Positions 1-13,035 of a stretch of DNA of 64,000 nucleotides are shown in pieces; position 1 is the stretch's first letter, and each line of letters opens with the position of its first letter. The stretch lies in contig CP034977.1 in NCBI GenBank assembly GCA_004026145.2, forward strand, positions 4,891,773 through 4,955,772, given 5' to 3'. Below the pieces are notes generated by a model. The model worked only from the letters and a program-made list of their open reading frames with translations. It had not been told where the DNA came from and made no database searches. A program made the position numbers and the translations under genes. This stretch comes from Takifugu bimaculatus. Lineage: Eukaryota > Chordata > Actinopteri > Tetraodontiformes > Tetraodontidae.

Positions 1-18
1 CTTGTTGGTGTCTCATAG

Positions 19-3000
19 GGAGAAGTTGGTTTCCCAGGATTTCCTGGGTCTCCAGGACGTGTTGGCCTTCAAGTAAGTTCCACCTACTGTCTGATAGTAA
101 CTACTTTTACACACACAGATTAATCAAGCTATAGCACAAAATGCCTGGCAAAGAATCGATCTAGCTAATGACGGATTAGGGCTGAACTGCTGTAATTCTG
201 CCTTAACGTTGCACCTGGAAAGTCTCTCAACATCGCCTCACTCAAGGCAGCCCTCCATTAAATGATGCCTTAGGAGCTTGCAAGCTTGTGGCCCTCATCC
301 AGTTTCGACACCAAACATACGTCCACTTGGGTCCAAAAAAAATAATGGAGCGGAGCGGTCTATTGGGCTGGTAAGGTGTCACTAGCTCCTCCAGGTAGGA
401 TGGAACTAAGCCTCTGGGGACCTGGTAGGTCAGGAGAAGGGTTTTAAAGATGATTTAAATTAGACTTTTCCATCGCGTTAGAATTTGTTCCCTGTACCAG
501 TTTCTATGCAATGGAGAAAGCTGAATAACAGGAAGATCCTACAGCTTTTACACTGTTTTCATTTTGTTTTTGTTTACATTTTCGTCTTCCTCCGCTTTAT
601 CTGGGACCGGGTCGGGTGGGGGGTCAGCAGACTAAGCAGAGATTCCCAGATTTCCCTCTCCCTTTCCTCCAGTTCTTCAGGGAGTATTCAAAGTTTCTCC
701 CAGCCCAGCTGAGAGACGTAGTCTCTCCAGTATGTCCTGGGTCTGCCTCGGGTACTCCTCCTGGTGGGACTTGTCTGGAACACCTCCCTAGGGAGGCGAC
801 CATGAGGCCCCCCTCAGCTGACTCCTTTCAACACGAAGGAGCAGTGCTCTACTCCGATCTCCTCCCAAGTGACTGCGCTTCTCAAACTTTCTCTAAGGGA
901 GCACACAGCCACCCTGCAGAGGAAACTCATTTTGGCCACTTCTATCCGCAGCCATGTCCTTTGGGTCATTACCCACAGTTCATGACCATAGGTGAGAGTT
1001 GGAGTGTAGATTGACCGGTAATCAAGAGCTTTGCCTTGCGACTAAGCTCTCTATCATCTCTATCATTTCACAATGTATGCAATATTGTGTAGATAAGATT
1101 TGCCTTTGCCTGCTTCTTTGAGCTGTTTACCTGGATTATTTTCCATATGCCAGTGTGGTGGTTGTGAAGCGTGCACACATGCGTGACAACAGATTTGTGG
1201 TAAGCTAGCATTATTAACTGCTGATATGTTTTAGGGTGAACCAGGATCGAGAGGTGCAAAGGTAACATTTACATATTCTGCACATATTCTTTAGATGATA
1301 ATGAATCACCACTACATCCTGACACTTCTTTACTAACTTGTCTGATAACTAAAGTCAAATTTCTCTCTGTATTGGAGATTTGAGATTTGGACTAGTGATC
1401 AACAGATTGTGAAAAATATGAAAAAGCAATTTCTAGCTCTCTGAGCTAATATTAACTTCACTAACTTATAACAACAGTAACAATAACAGTTGGTAAATGG
1501 TGCACAGATTCATTGATACAACATGTTGCCATCTGTGAAAGTCCTCTCTAAAACATCCTCTGCTTCTTTTAGGGAGAAACTCTTGTCTACCCTGTCCCTC
1601 CAAGTATTAAAGGAGAGATGGGATTGCACGGAGCAGACGGGGAACAGGTAGAAAGCTGTATTTTGCCCAGATTTCTTCTCAGCTCTGTAGCCAGACTGAC
1701 TCTGAGTCACAGTGGAGCCACAGGTTCTTTAGAAACCTGTGGATCAAAGGGATTCAGGTAGATTCCCGTTTGTTCAAGTTCATGATGTTTTCATATAGTA
1801 GCCTAATCATGGAGTTCCACAAGCTTCTGACCAGTCCTATTTAAGTTGTACCTGCTTCCCTTAAAAAACATTTTTGGACATCAGAAACAAATATACACAG
1901 TTCTTCCAGGCTGGAGCGTCATAATTGATATGTTATTAGGATGTCTGTCTTATTCTGGCAGAACCTCCTGATCCTGAAGTTTTGCTGCCAGAGATCACTT
2001 GACTGCCAATAATTTCGAGAATAGAGTTGAAGTAAATTGTTGTCAATAATTTGGTTGAACACGAATACAAATCAGAGTGAGCATCTGTATCACATCCAAA
2101 ACTAAAGTCATCTTTGATTATTTGCACATTTTTATAGACAAAATGCAAAATCTTGTTCCATGAAGAATAAATATGGATTGGATGTTTGTTTTTCAGGGGC
2201 TAAAAGGAGACCTTGGGGAACCAGGACTGCCAGGCACACAAGGATTTGCTGGACTTCCTGTATAGACTAGTTTCAAGATCAACATGAATTATTACATTTT
2301 GAGTTATTTATGTCATCTGTTCTGTTTGTTGTCTTCTTTCAGGGGATGCCTGGTGTTCCGGGATTACCAGGAGACAAGGTAAATCTGATCTCGGATCTTG
2401 TGATTTGCCCTTGTTATGGACTTCTGATGACAATGTGTTTTTGTTTTAGGGTCAGGAAGGGCCGAGTCCAGTGATTCCAGGTCCTCAGGGACAAAAGGTT
2501 AGTAGGTTTGCAGCAACAGTTGACATTATTCAAACCGGTCATCTGTTCTTCTGTTGCTTTGTGGGGTTTGTAAAGCCCCTTTCATGCTGCAAGAAAATAG
2601 CATGAAAATGGCATGTCCTGGGTCAACTCAGGTCGTTTCAGTACAGTGAAAGGGTTGTCATGGCAATGATCCTGCAACCGCCACAATAAATTAGCTGGTT
2701 ACATTAATGTACCTGTGGCATTGTGATTTTGTCATTGGACATCCTGTCCACAATGACTGATCTCTGAAGGACTGAAATTTTTGCCCAGTTTTTTCAATCA
2801 AATCAAATGTGTAGCTACACGACCTTAAATGAAGCAGGGTTGAAAACAATTAGGCTTGGATGAGGACGTGTGCGCATGCACCTAACTGACCCTCATACCT
2901 GTTAGGAGTAGGAATGTATGTCCCAGGGAAGAGGTGCCGTAGCTTTGTCAGCCACCTCTGGAGAGGTGGAGGAGGAGTCGTGGGAGCTGCTGAAGCAGTG

Positions 3001-4490
3001 AGGTGTGTGATGATGGTCTCCAGGTGCTTGCCAAGCTGGCTCATCCCTATGGAGTTCCATTGTTGGCCAGATAATTCTGTGTAGTGATGGAAATGGAAGT
3101 TCTGTTGACTGAACTGAATCACTAGTATCCGTTCATTAAAAGGATTTGTTAAAAACACTAATTTACCGAATTGTTTAGTGCTGAAGAGTCCTGCTTACCT
3201 GAAGGAGTCGTCATTTAGTCCTTGCAATTTGTTAGTTCAGTATGTCAGTGAGAAAACAGCACTAATTGGCAGTTTGTACATTGAGAAGCAGAGAAACAGA
3301 TGCCCAAGTGCAAATTGCTATGAGGAGGAAATGATGGAAGAAAACATTTCATAAAGTGCTTTGATTCAGTTCATTAACTCAAACAATTTATTAATTTGAA
3401 CGAATATGAATGGCAGCAGGACCCACTATGCAGGAATCAAAAAATATGAGTTTATTAACTCAACAGCAAATTAAACTCAAATAAAAATTAAGTCCAAAAA
3501 AGTACAAACTTCGGCCTTGTGTAAAAAGAATGCGTAAGCACAAAAATGCTGCATGCACACTATTCCACACTAATATTCTCATTTAACAAAATTGAAGTAA
3601 CTGTAGAAATGGACGCCAATTTTGTGGCAACCTGAAGTGGTTTCCCCCAGAAAACTGTTTAAATTGTCCAAGAGGCTATTCCTAATATTCACATTAGAGA
3701 TAATAAAGATGAACAAATAACACCCAGGTCTTTGCAAGTACGAGTGGATATAAAAGTATGTGTAAATGGTGCAGAATACAACGTTAACAACAATGGCGGC
3801 ATTGGCGCTATTAGAAAATGTTGTCAGTGGACAGCAGGGAATGTTCATCAACGACTTTAGGTTGAGAAGGACTCTGTACATGAGGCCCCTGGAAACATCA
3901 GGGACGAGGAAAATCAAAACAGCAGCAAGGGCTGGGGACTACCCCTAGTGACCAGGCACAGACCGTGACATGGAGAATTAGGTAGCAAAACCACTGCCAA
4001 CATTTTAATGAGGGTTGATTATACATTAGCAGCTGATTCGGATCACAAGTTACTTTGGAATGCAGGGGGAACTCTCTGTGATAGGCTGGTCCATCTATGC
4101 TGTGGGAAGGAAAAGCACCATCACTCCTTCCCACCCATTGCCATAAGACTCCAGAATAGACATATCTGCTGAATGTTTTATCCTTTAACCATCCTCCTCA
4201 GTTTTAAAACCAGGAATTTCCCCACTGTGGTATGAATTTAATCTCAATTTAATATTATTCAATTTAAAGGGCATGGAAAACATTTTTTACATTGCCAAAG
4301 AGGGTATTAAATACAATAAGTGAGGTGGGGTCATGTGGTGAGTGCAGGAACCCATCTTAGCTGCTTATAGGCATTGTTGCTCCTGAATGAGATGCTGGCT
4401 CATTGCAGGGCCCTGTGTACCTTACTCAAGGGTACCTCACCAGTGCACGGAAGGTGTCCTGGCACCTTAACTCTAGAGTATTTATAAAGT

Positions 4491-4522
<32 letters not shown>

Positions 4523-5497
4523 CACTGCATCACTGTTTTGAATATAAAGTGTGTCAGGTTTTGTCTTGAAAGCATTGTTCTAGAGGAAAAAGATCTGAAG
4601 CAGGATGAATTCCAGGGGTCAGACTGTCAGTTCTCTTGATTGGTTGTAGTTCCAATAATTGTTGCAGTGGACTGTTCTTTTACTGTCACAACAACTCACA
4701 AATCGTATTGCTATGTTTGCACACTGCTGGATTTCAGCCAGCAGATATAGGATTTTTTGCGGATGTTCAGGTTCTTAAAACCTGTGTAAGTGTTTCTGAG
4801 GTCTTTGTTGAGTTGGCAGCTGGTGAGGGAGTGTAGTTCCATCTCAACCACCTCACTTATTCTCTAACTTTGTAGTTATTGATTTGCTTTGGTTTTTGGG
4901 TGATGCTTTCCAGGGTGCCACATAGTTTTCGATGTTCCTTAGTCTATGCATGTCATGTCTGTCAATAAAGAAGAGGAAAAAAACAACCAATGGAAACCTT
5001 TTCTTTGGTGTCAAATGTGCTCACAACAGCACCAATACTTTACAGCACCCTACTAGTAATAACTTTCAAGGTTACTTCCGGTTCAAGATTTCTGTTGAAA
5101 TTGTCCTATTTGTGTAGTTTTACACGTGGTAAAAGTATTCCATGAACTCTAAATGTTTCTCTACATTTGTAAGATTAATCCTAGAGTTAGCCTGTTCTGT
5201 TCATTTGGTTTTTTTTCTTTTTGTAATTTTGCTTCAGAAAATACAAAAATGATTTTAAATTCTTTGTTTCAAACTTTGTGAAAGTGTTAAATGAATGTTA
5301 TTTTGTATTAGACTTCTCAGCCACTTCTATGAGGTGTAGATCTATCCTATCTTTTGTGTTTTCTCATCTAATCAGGGTGACCAAGGCCCTCCAGGAATTC
5401 CTGGACAAAAAGGAATCAAACTGTATGCAGAAGGTCCAAAAGAGTTGAAGGTCGGTCGGTCTGTCTGTCTCGCTGGCTGGCCGGCTGGCTGGCTGGT

Positions 5498-5540
<43 letters not shown>

Positions 5541-5605
5541 TTGGCTGGCGGGTTGGCTGGCTGGCTGGCTGGTTGGCTGGCTGGCTGGCTGGTTGGCTGG
5601 CTGGT

Positions 5606-5640
<35 letters not shown>

Positions 5641-5653
5641 TTGGCTGGCTGGT

Positions 5654-5696
<43 letters not shown>

Positions 5697-5709
5697 TTGG
5701 CTGGCTGGT

Positions 5710-5740
<31 letters not shown>

Positions 5741-5789
5741 TTGGCTGGCTGGTTGGCTGGCTGGCTGGCTGGCTGGTTGGCTGGCTGGT

Positions 5790-5824
<35 letters not shown>

Positions 5825-5877
5825 TTGGCTGGTTGGCTGGCGGGTTGGCTGGCTGGTTGGCTGGTTGGCTGGCTGGT

Positions 5878-5916
<39 letters not shown>

Positions 5917-6588
5917 TTGGTTGGTTGGTTGGTTGGTTATCTGTCTGGTTATCTGTCTGCCTCTCACTGGTATTTTTCAGGGAGAACCAGGTGACATTGG
6001 AGAAAAAGGTTGCCATGGACTTTCTGTGAGTCAAATCTGTCTTACTGTCAGACTAACAGTCTCACATTCCACTGTGACATCAGTTCTGCCTTATGTCTGT
6101 AATTGTGTGTTTGTTTTGTCATGTAGGGTGTCCCAGGTAAATCGGGGCCTAAAGGAGAGAAAGGAATACGTGGTGATGCAGGTCCACAGGTAAGACAAAG
6201 ACATTATCACATTATCATGATTTATCATGTTTCTAAATACTTACTTTTATCACTGAAACATGGAACCCCCCCTTCTAACATCTTCCAGGGTACACCTGGG
6301 AAGGACGGCGTTCCTGGTCAGCTGGGAGAACAGGTAGCATACTATGCTAAAAGGAAGTAGCATTAAAGGATCTCTGATTCCACCTAAAATTGAATTATGT
6401 GTCTGTCTGCAGGGTCAACCTGGTGGTCGTGGGGTTCTTGGCCCTCCAGGTATTAAAGGAACTGAGGTGAGTACCTATATGATGCACTACTGTAGTAGTA
6501 GACACTGTAGTCTTGTACAACATTAGTATATCTTGTTCGTTTGTAGGGAGAAAAAGGTGACCGTGGTTTTCCTGGACTTCCAGGAGAG
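19..6588 (+). CDS. Type IV collagen alpha chain, exons 1-12 of the window (partial gene)
   Basis: Basement-membrane collagen that forms heterotrimers assembling into the extracellular type IV network. Twelve exons, each starting with a complete GGN codon and flanked by AG/GT: 19-72, 1235-1261, 1573-1647, 2197-2259, 2343-2378, 2450-2497, 5376-5450, 5981-6025, 6127-6189, 6289-6333, 6413-6466, 6547-6588. All are multiples of 9 or 3 bp and encode Gly-X-Y triplets, e.g. GEVGFPGFPGSPGRVGLQ in the first. Interruptions such as GETLVYPVPPSIKG (exon 3) and GIKLYAEGPKELKG (exon 7) are typical of type IV and exclude fibrillar collagens. No in-frame stop or frameshift. The 7S domain and signal peptide lie upstream of the window. 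Which paralogue (alpha1 to alpha6) this is cannot be decided by eye. Introns hold dispersed repeats; the one after exon 7 is a tetranucleotide array. Confidence 0.9.
610..1060. repeat. Dispersed teleost repeat in collagen intron 1
   Basis: The stretch with GAGAGACGTAGTCTCTCCAG, the GTCCTGGGTCTGCC motif and GGTGAGAGTTGGAGTGTAGA near its end matches, from memory, a repeat found in very many copies in fish genomes, usually annotated with non-LTR retrotransposons. It leaves a 132-aa ORF (616-1014) that is a repeat by-product. Class uncertain. Confidence 0.55.
2498..5375. other. 2.9-kb collagen intron without recognisable gene
   Basis: AT-rich unique sequence between exons 6 and 7. It contains a (CA)n run at 4495-4522 and one copy of a dispersed repeat around 4394-4475 (CTCAAGGG..ACCT..GGTGTCCTGGCACC). 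The short ORFs in it have no collagen or other domain pattern. Confidence 0.7.
4394..4475. repeat. Dispersed repeat copy 1 of 3 (CTCAAGGGxACCT family)
   Basis: Shares TTRCTCAAGGGYACCT and GGTGTYCTGGCAC with 15800-15970; the end of that copy (CAACAGACTGAGCTATC) recurs at 19625-19715. A short interspersed family with a tRNA-like GACTGAGCTATC tail motif; class not identified. Confidence 0.5.
5451..5940 (+). repeat. GGCT/GGTT tetranucleotide array starting at a collagen splice donor
   Basis: The intron after exon 7 opens AAG|GTCGGTCGGTCTGTCTG and turns at once into about 490 bp of GGCTGGCT and GGTTGGCT. It ends near 5940, about 40 bp before the TTTTTCAG acceptor at 5980. Both strands are open for hundreds of codons (poly Ala-Gly-Trp-Leu or Gln-Pro-Ala-Ser), which is purely a repeat effect. 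Confidence 0.95.
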
Positions 6589-6819
6589 GTAAGTCTGGCT
6601 GCTTTACTCCTTTGGCTAAAATGATAGACGCAGGAGGAATGGTTACCAAAAAATGAGTGTGTCTTGCCCTCAACTACAGTGAAATTGAAATTAGTTAGCT
6701 AAACACATTACTTTTATCTGTTCAGGAGAAAAGTTGCAAATTGGATGTTGGCCTTCAAATTCTTCTCTATCAGCCATTTCCATCTTTCAAAGCATTTCCT
6801 ATACAGATGCTTATTTTGT

Positions 6820-6840
6820 TAGGGTTAGGGTTAGGGTTAG
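6820..6840 (+). repeat. Short TTAGGG run
   Basis: Three to four TTAGGG units (GTTAGGGTTAGGG) in a collagen intron, followed directly by a duplicated ACATATTTAG. Possibly a small relic of telomeric repeat insertion. Confidence 0.7.
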
Positions 6841-7043
6841 ACATATTTAGACATATTTAGTTAGGTCATGACATATTTAGGAATCATAATGAGGCCTTTT
6901 AGGTTTAGGACCATCAGCCATTTTTGATCCTGTTGTAGTTGGAATTACATGATTTAACATATCCAGATAAATAAAGTGCAGAATGATTGAGCTTACCGAT
7001 TGTGATTATTGCTACAGTAACTTTTTAAGATCTGTGGTTTTAG

Positions 7044-10000
7044 ACAGTATGGAAGTCCATATTTGTGAAAGGCCAGCGTGGGCAACCTGGACCCCAAGGA
7101 AGTACTGGTGCCCCTGGAGAACAAGGTAGGTTCAGTTCAATTTTTATTTATACTTCGGCTGTTACAATCACAATTTTCTGTAGGTACCTTAAAGGAACCC
7201 AGAACCTGTCTCACAAATAAGTAAAGTTACATGAAAAAATAGCTTTTAACAGGACACCTGGGGCATAAGGAACCTTGATCAGAACCAGGCTCATATGGGT
7301 GGGGTTAGGGTTTCTGCTAATGAACAGCTGGGTAAGGGGGAGATAGGGCAGGAGCAGAAGGGCTACAGTGGGGTTAATAATTATTTGACACCCTGCAGAA
7401 TTTGTAAGTTTGCTCACTCTTGACGAGATTGGTCTCTAATTACTATGGATGTTTTTTGATCATAGTGTTAGAATTCCTGTAAATAAAGGAGTAAGCCATA
7501 ATCCCTCCGGTGCTGTTTGCACACCTGGTGACCAACTACAAGAAATGTCTCTTTGCTGTGTATAACATCAAGGGTTTCTCTACCAAGTACTCACTTGTGT
7601 TTTGCTTAAGTACCCAATGGTTATTTCATTCAATTAAAATGTACAATATTTTATTGTTATTGTCAACCTGACTAGATTAAAGACCAAAAGGAAAATTCAA
7701 CATATTTTTGTGATAAAAGGACCGATTCTGATTGAAACACACACATTTTGAACTGACATATACCAAATATTAAAGTATTTTCCAAAAAGGTTCAGAAATT
7801 CTTCCAATCAACTAATGAGGGGAACTTTTATGTCATTAAACTTTAAAAAATGAGAGGACAGAAGGGAGAAAGTCTCATAGAATTAAAACAAAAAGTCTGT
7901 AAAGTCTGTAAACCAAGATGCTAATCTTAAGTTTTGTATATCACAAAGCTGGGTGATTTTATGTTCTCCTCACTTTTTTTGAAGGGCTTATTGGTTTTCC
8001 TGGACTACGAGGACAACCAGGTATGTTTTTTGTTCCTCTGTAAACAGAAAATGTATCTGCGACTGCAAAGCAGTGGTGGCCGGCCCATAGGGGGTCCTGG
8101 GGCACTGCCATCCCTTGTAAGAGGGTGGAAAAAATGCAAAATTCATTTTTTCAAATTAAGGTAAAAATGTTTTTACATACTAGTGTCTGTGCAAATGTGA
8201 CATGATCACAAGGTTGGTAAACAATGCCTTCTGTGGTATTGCAACCCAGGAAAGTTCAACTCGGAAAGGCACACAGGTTCAACGAAAGATACGCAAGGTA
8301 CAGTTCCCAAAAGACAGGAGAATCCCAAATTAAAACACACAAGAAAAATAAAGTCCTTCTAACCCATGACACATACTGCAGATGATCTGTGATCACCACC
8401 CAGGACTGGAGGCCACAGCACCTGTTTGAAACAGGGGACAGCAAGTTAAAGTAACTCATAAATTGTACATAATACACAGAAAAAATACAAAGCAAAGGAC
8501 ATTCATCAATGTAAATTAAGTGTGTGCACTGCAAGCTGAGGGATTTATTTTAGGGAAACGAGAACTCATTTTGAACTAAATGCCAAGGCCAGTGGCGGGA
8601 GACACCCCCAAAAGTGCTGGAGAACAAGCAGGTCAAGATCCTGTGGGACTTCCAGATCCAGACTGACAAGATGGTGGTGGCCAACCAGCCTGACATAGTG
8701 GTGGTAGATAAACACCAGGAGACAGTGGTGGTGATGGATGTAGCAATCCCAAGTGATAGCAACATCAGGAAGGAGGAACAGCAGAAGCTGGAGAAGTACC
8801 AAGGGCTGAAAGAGGAGATGGAGAGAATGTGGGGCATGAAGGCAACAGTGGTCCCATTGGTGAAGGGGACACTAGGGGCAGTAACCCCTAAGCTGAGTAG
8901 ATGCTCCAGCAGATACCAGGAACCACATCAGAGATCTCTGTCCAGAAGAGCTCAGTCCTAGAAACAGCTGAGATCCTGGGCAGAACCGTCAGACCCCCAG
9001 GCCTCTGGTAGAGGACCTGAGTCTGAAGGAGGGGGGCACCGCCCAGGAGGGCGAGGGAGAAATTTTTTTGATATATATGAAATAAAGTAGGTTTTAAAAG
9101 TCAAACTCTGACACAAAAACAGTCGATTTTTATAGAATCAGGTGGTCATACCCTTAATGTAAAGGGCTTTCAAAATCCTAAATTTTGTATTATAGTTGAG
9201 ACCTTACCTTTCTAAAGCATGGAGCCTTATACAAATCTAAAGGGTTGATTTACTTTATGAGTAAAACTGCTGATTTTGAGAAGTTAATTCAATCAATATT
9301 GTTGAATTATGGGCATTGTCTGACTCGATATATACTTTTATACTGGACTTAGCCGCACCAAAAATAATATTTTTTACCAGCTGCCACTGCTGCACTACTA
9401 AATCTAGGCAGTAAGTGAAAGTCCTGAAGGACACAGTTCTCTAATGATTGCTTTTTCTTCTGCCTTTGAGGTTTGGCTGTACCAGGTCTTCCAGGATCTC
9501 GGGGACCACCCGGCTTACCTGGAACCAAAGGAGAACCTGGGAATTCAGGACCGATGAGCATTGGGCCACCTGGACAGGATGGAGTTTCAGGACTTCCTGG
9601 AGCTGAAGGAGACCAAGGAGAACCAGGAATAACAGGTGAAGTACTGAACAGCAGGTTGAGGTGTTAGTTCATTTAAGTGAGACAAAGGTCAATTTTGATA
9701 TCAGGCCCGTGCTGTCTAAACAAGATCATGTTCAAGTTTATTTTATTTAGAGCCCAAAAATCATAAATGTTTTTTTTTTGCCTTGGAGGGCTTTACAAGC
9801 TGCACAGTTATTACATCCTCTATCCTTAGAACCCTGAACCGGGTCAGGAAAAACTTAGAACCCTCTTGTGGAAAAGAAAACACCTGAGGGAGAGCCTCAG
9901 ATGAGGGGTCCCTCTCCCTGGGATAAACACACATGCAGTAGATGCCACATATAAAGAGTGTGGTAAATTTCTTCTGGTGGTAGTCGAGAGGTGCTGATGA

Positions 10001-11574
10001 GGAAGGAATCTTCACAGACACCGACTTGGTTATAAAAGATGTTTATTGGAGAGAACAGTCAGGTATCTATCGTTCAGAGCATTGTGCAATTAGCTGTGAT
10101 CCGTCCAGGGGTCTACCCTGTCTTAGCCCATTTGCATCTGGGATAGGCTCAAGTGCCCTCCCCTGAGAAGAAGAATAGTGGTCAAGAAAAGAATACAACA
10201 AAATGGGGATTCTTGCTGCTTTCCAAGAAATTTCAGGATCTAATATCATGGATGAATGCCACAAAGTGTCTTTGATCTGTGATCATATAACATTAGCGTT
10301 GAAATCAAGGTTTTTTTTCTTTGACTATGTAAACCATCAGACTGCACCTCACAGCTATTCTAAAATGTAGAAAGAAATGTGAAAGAAAATGTTAAGCACT
10401 CAATTCCATGAATGTTTCCATAAGTAACATTAGCATCATCTCATGGGTTTGGTGGTCCTGTTTAATTTGTCATTCTCAGATTTCCTGCTGGGAGACATCG
10501 GTCGTCCAGGCAACAAAGGTCCTGAAGGACTGTTAGGACTTCCTGGATCCAGAGGCGGAAATGGAGACAAGGGTGGGTGAGAAGAAGTTCAAAATAATCA
10601 AATATTTGATTAATAACTGAAAAATGAGAGAGATGATGTGACATTGACACTTTACACCTCCTGTTTGTCTTTTGATGGTCAGGTGAGAAGGGTGAGGTGT
10701 GTTTCTCTTGTCAAATTGTTTTTGCCCCCCCTGGCCCCCCAGGAAATCCAGGAAAGCCAGGTGAAGCCGGAGAGGCAGGTAAAAGAACGTTATATGATTT
10801 GATTTTATGTTTATTATTGGTTATTTTTGATCAACTTGATGTTTTTATTGATAATTGATTAGTCTGCTCATTAATTCTAGCTACTGAATCTGTTTAATTT
10901 GGGCAAGTAAAACCCACTGACTAAGAAAGAGTTGCATGACTTTTTGTGTTGTGTATGTTTCCAGGCTCTTTTGGATTTCAAGGGTCCAAAGGTTACAAAG
11001 GAGCCAAAGGTGTTCAAGGGTACCCTGGTGTACAGGTAATCACCACCTTGTTTAAAGCATGCATGTGCACTGTCAGTAAAGATGCATGTAAATATAAAAA
11101 GTTCACCCTATACAGTATTCACTGTTCTATTATGTCTTTAGGGACCCTTCGGTGTTCCTGGACTGCCTGGTCCTCCGGGACTAGTTGGTAATCCAGGAGT
11201 CATGCAGAGACTGGGGCTAAAGGGTGAGGATGGTGACTGGGGGACAGTGGGACACCCAGGCATTGAGGGAAAAATGGGACATCAAGGAGTTATTGGAATG
11301 AAAGGTGTTCAGGGACCAAAAGGAGAACCCGTGAGCATCTGATCCAGACCTTTTACCAAGTTCTTCATCTTTCATTGCAACATTTAATATCTTGATCATT
11401 GTCAGGGGCCACTGGGGCAGAAGGGTGACCCAGGCCCACCTGGGGAGAGAGGACCCAGGGGACGCACTGGACAGTTGGGACCTCTTGGATCACTCGGAAT
11501 TGGGGCTCCAGGATCTCAAGGACCTAAAGGCCTTGAAGGAGTTCCAGGACAACAAGGGGATCCTGGAAATCCAG
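7044..11574 (+). CDS. Type IV collagen alpha chain, exons 13-20
   Basis: Continuation of the same gene: exons 7044-7125, 7985-8020, 9471-9635, 10480-10572, 10683-10778, 10965-11035, 11142-11330, 11406-11574. From exon 13 on most junctions split the Gly codon (G|GN), a hallmark of type IV collagen genes. Exon 13 opens with a non-collagenous stretch TVWKSIFVKG before the triplets resume. Exon 15 carries the interruption GPMSIGPPG. Exon 17 has a Cys pair in GEVCFSCQIVFAPPG, a likely disulphide or imperfection site. Exon 19 is long (189 bp) and contains GNPGVMQRLGLKG. Phases agree across all junctions. The 1.45-kb intron after exon 14 holds a LINE relic (8570-9075). Confidence 0.9.
8570..9075 (+). 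mobile_element. 3' fragment of an R2/NeSL-type LINE (restriction-like endonuclease domain)
   Basis: The frame 8614-8960 encodes KILWDFQIQTDKMVVANQPD and continues with VVMDVAIPSDSNIRKEE. The PD-(X14)-D spacing is the signature of the restriction-like endonuclease of R2-group non-LTR elements, and the segment resembles the C-terminus of such elements in many fishes. After the stop comes a GC-rich 3' UTR and an AATAAAG region near 9080. The reverse transcriptase part is absent, so it is a dead 5'-truncated copy inside the intron between collagen exons 14 and 15. Confidence 0.75.
10080..10165 (+). repeat. LINE/SINE 3'-tail-like repeat
   Basis: GTCCAGGGGTCTACCCTGTC ... GGGATAGGCTCAAG matches the CCAGGGTGTACCCCGCCT..GGGATAGGCTCCAG motif in tails of fish L2-like LINEs and the SINEs that borrow them. 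Degraded single copy in an intron. Confidence 0.5.
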
Positions 11575-13035
11575 GTGAGACTTAAATGTTCTGTTAAGCA
11601 ACAAGTACTGTATTCCTGCTCATTTTGCTTGGGGAACCAGTGTCTCCTGTACATTCATTTATTTGCGGCAGTACGCAGGCCTGCCACAAATATTTTTCAG
11701 TTTTTTTGGTGCCCTTGTTCTAAAGAACAATTATATCTTCTAATAGCTCCAATGCTTCCATTGTTGTTAATAGTATTTTCTACTCCATTTGCATACTTTC
11801 ATCTCTACTTCTGTAATCGCAAAGATCTGCTTGTATTAATTGTTCATCTGTTTTCCACTTCCATCATCCTCTGGACTGCTCTTCTGACATTATTAACAGT
11901 CTCCCAGCATCACCTCTGAAGGTCACCAAAGGCTTAAAGGCTCTAGAAGTGTACATACATCACAAAGTTGGTGTGGCGCACTTCACATTTCCACTGTTAT
12001 TTTACACTTGATGAATCGGAATGTGAGCGTGTCAGTTCATACACAATGTTTTTGTGCATATGCGCCCTTTTTACACGAGACCCCTGTTCTGCCAGTGATG
12101 TGGTAGCAGGAGGATATGAGATAAAAGGAACATCAAGAAGACCTCTCGGTACAAGAGTGTGGGCAGAAGGCCAGAAGTAGTCCAAGCTGGTCTAACTTCA
12201 TTATACATTTATATAATGACATATAATGCATTAGTTGTTAGTTCTTAACTCTGACATTGTATGTTCACTCATTCAGATAGATGAGTACTGAATTTTAATG
12301 ATTTGTTTGGTGACAACAGACCCTTGCAATCACCTGCAAGGAGAAAACCGCAGTATTCTTGAAAATGTTCATGACCCTGAGGACTTCCCATATGATTAGG
12401 CTTTAGAATACTGTTTTAGGAAACAAAATCTGGAGGAAGTTATGTAACCAAGTTATCTTTCCTTTGCTTCCTGTGTCAGAGATCAAAACTGTACCCAGAT
12501 TCAGTAGTCGAAAGAAAGAACATTATAAATAAATTAATAGTTTATAAAATGTATAAACAATAGTTTCTGGGGAAAGGATAAATGGTCTTGCAACAAAGAC
12601 TAGATCCAAATACAAAATAAACTAGAAAATAATTCCAAATACTACAAAATCCAGTCATTAAATCCAAGATCTGGACATTGGGCAAAATACCCCCCGGGAG
12701 CCTGAAGAGACGGTCAGGCTCAATACAAAGTAAAGACCATGAGCAGAGTTGAGAAAGACGGGATTGATCACAAGAAATAGGCCCGAAGATTATTGCTGTA
12801 CGGTCAGGCGTGGAGCACAAACAATCTGTTTGAATTCAATTTAAAAGGTGTTTAAGTCAGGTTTAATTTGGAACTGTTTTTCTATATTTTACATTAAATG
12901 AGAGTTTTATATTCAAATCCAGATCAACTTCTTTGTTGTTTTTTGGTCAAGCAACCCACCTCCACAAATAAAATGATCTTCTTTCACTCCACTTCTGTGT
13001 TGTTTTTCTGAATTTCCTGTTGTGTCAATCATTAG
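11575..13035. other. 1.5-kb collagen intron, no feature recognised
   Basis: AT-rich sequence between exons 20 and 21. The ORFs at 11392-11919 (an overrun of exon 20 in another frame) and 12542-12820 show no domain. Confidence 0.6.

Noticed and set aside
616..1014. 132-aa plus-strand ORF
   Set aside because: Lies in a dispersed fish repeat within an intron; no recognised domain.
5372..6193. Trp-Leu-Ala-Gly and Gln-Pro-Ala-Ser repeat proteins
   Set aside because: Produced by the GGCT tetranucleotide array inside a collagen intron.
8550..8837. Minus-strand ORFs over the LINE fragment
   Set aside because: Shadows of the plus-strand endonuclease frame, which has the recognisable motif.
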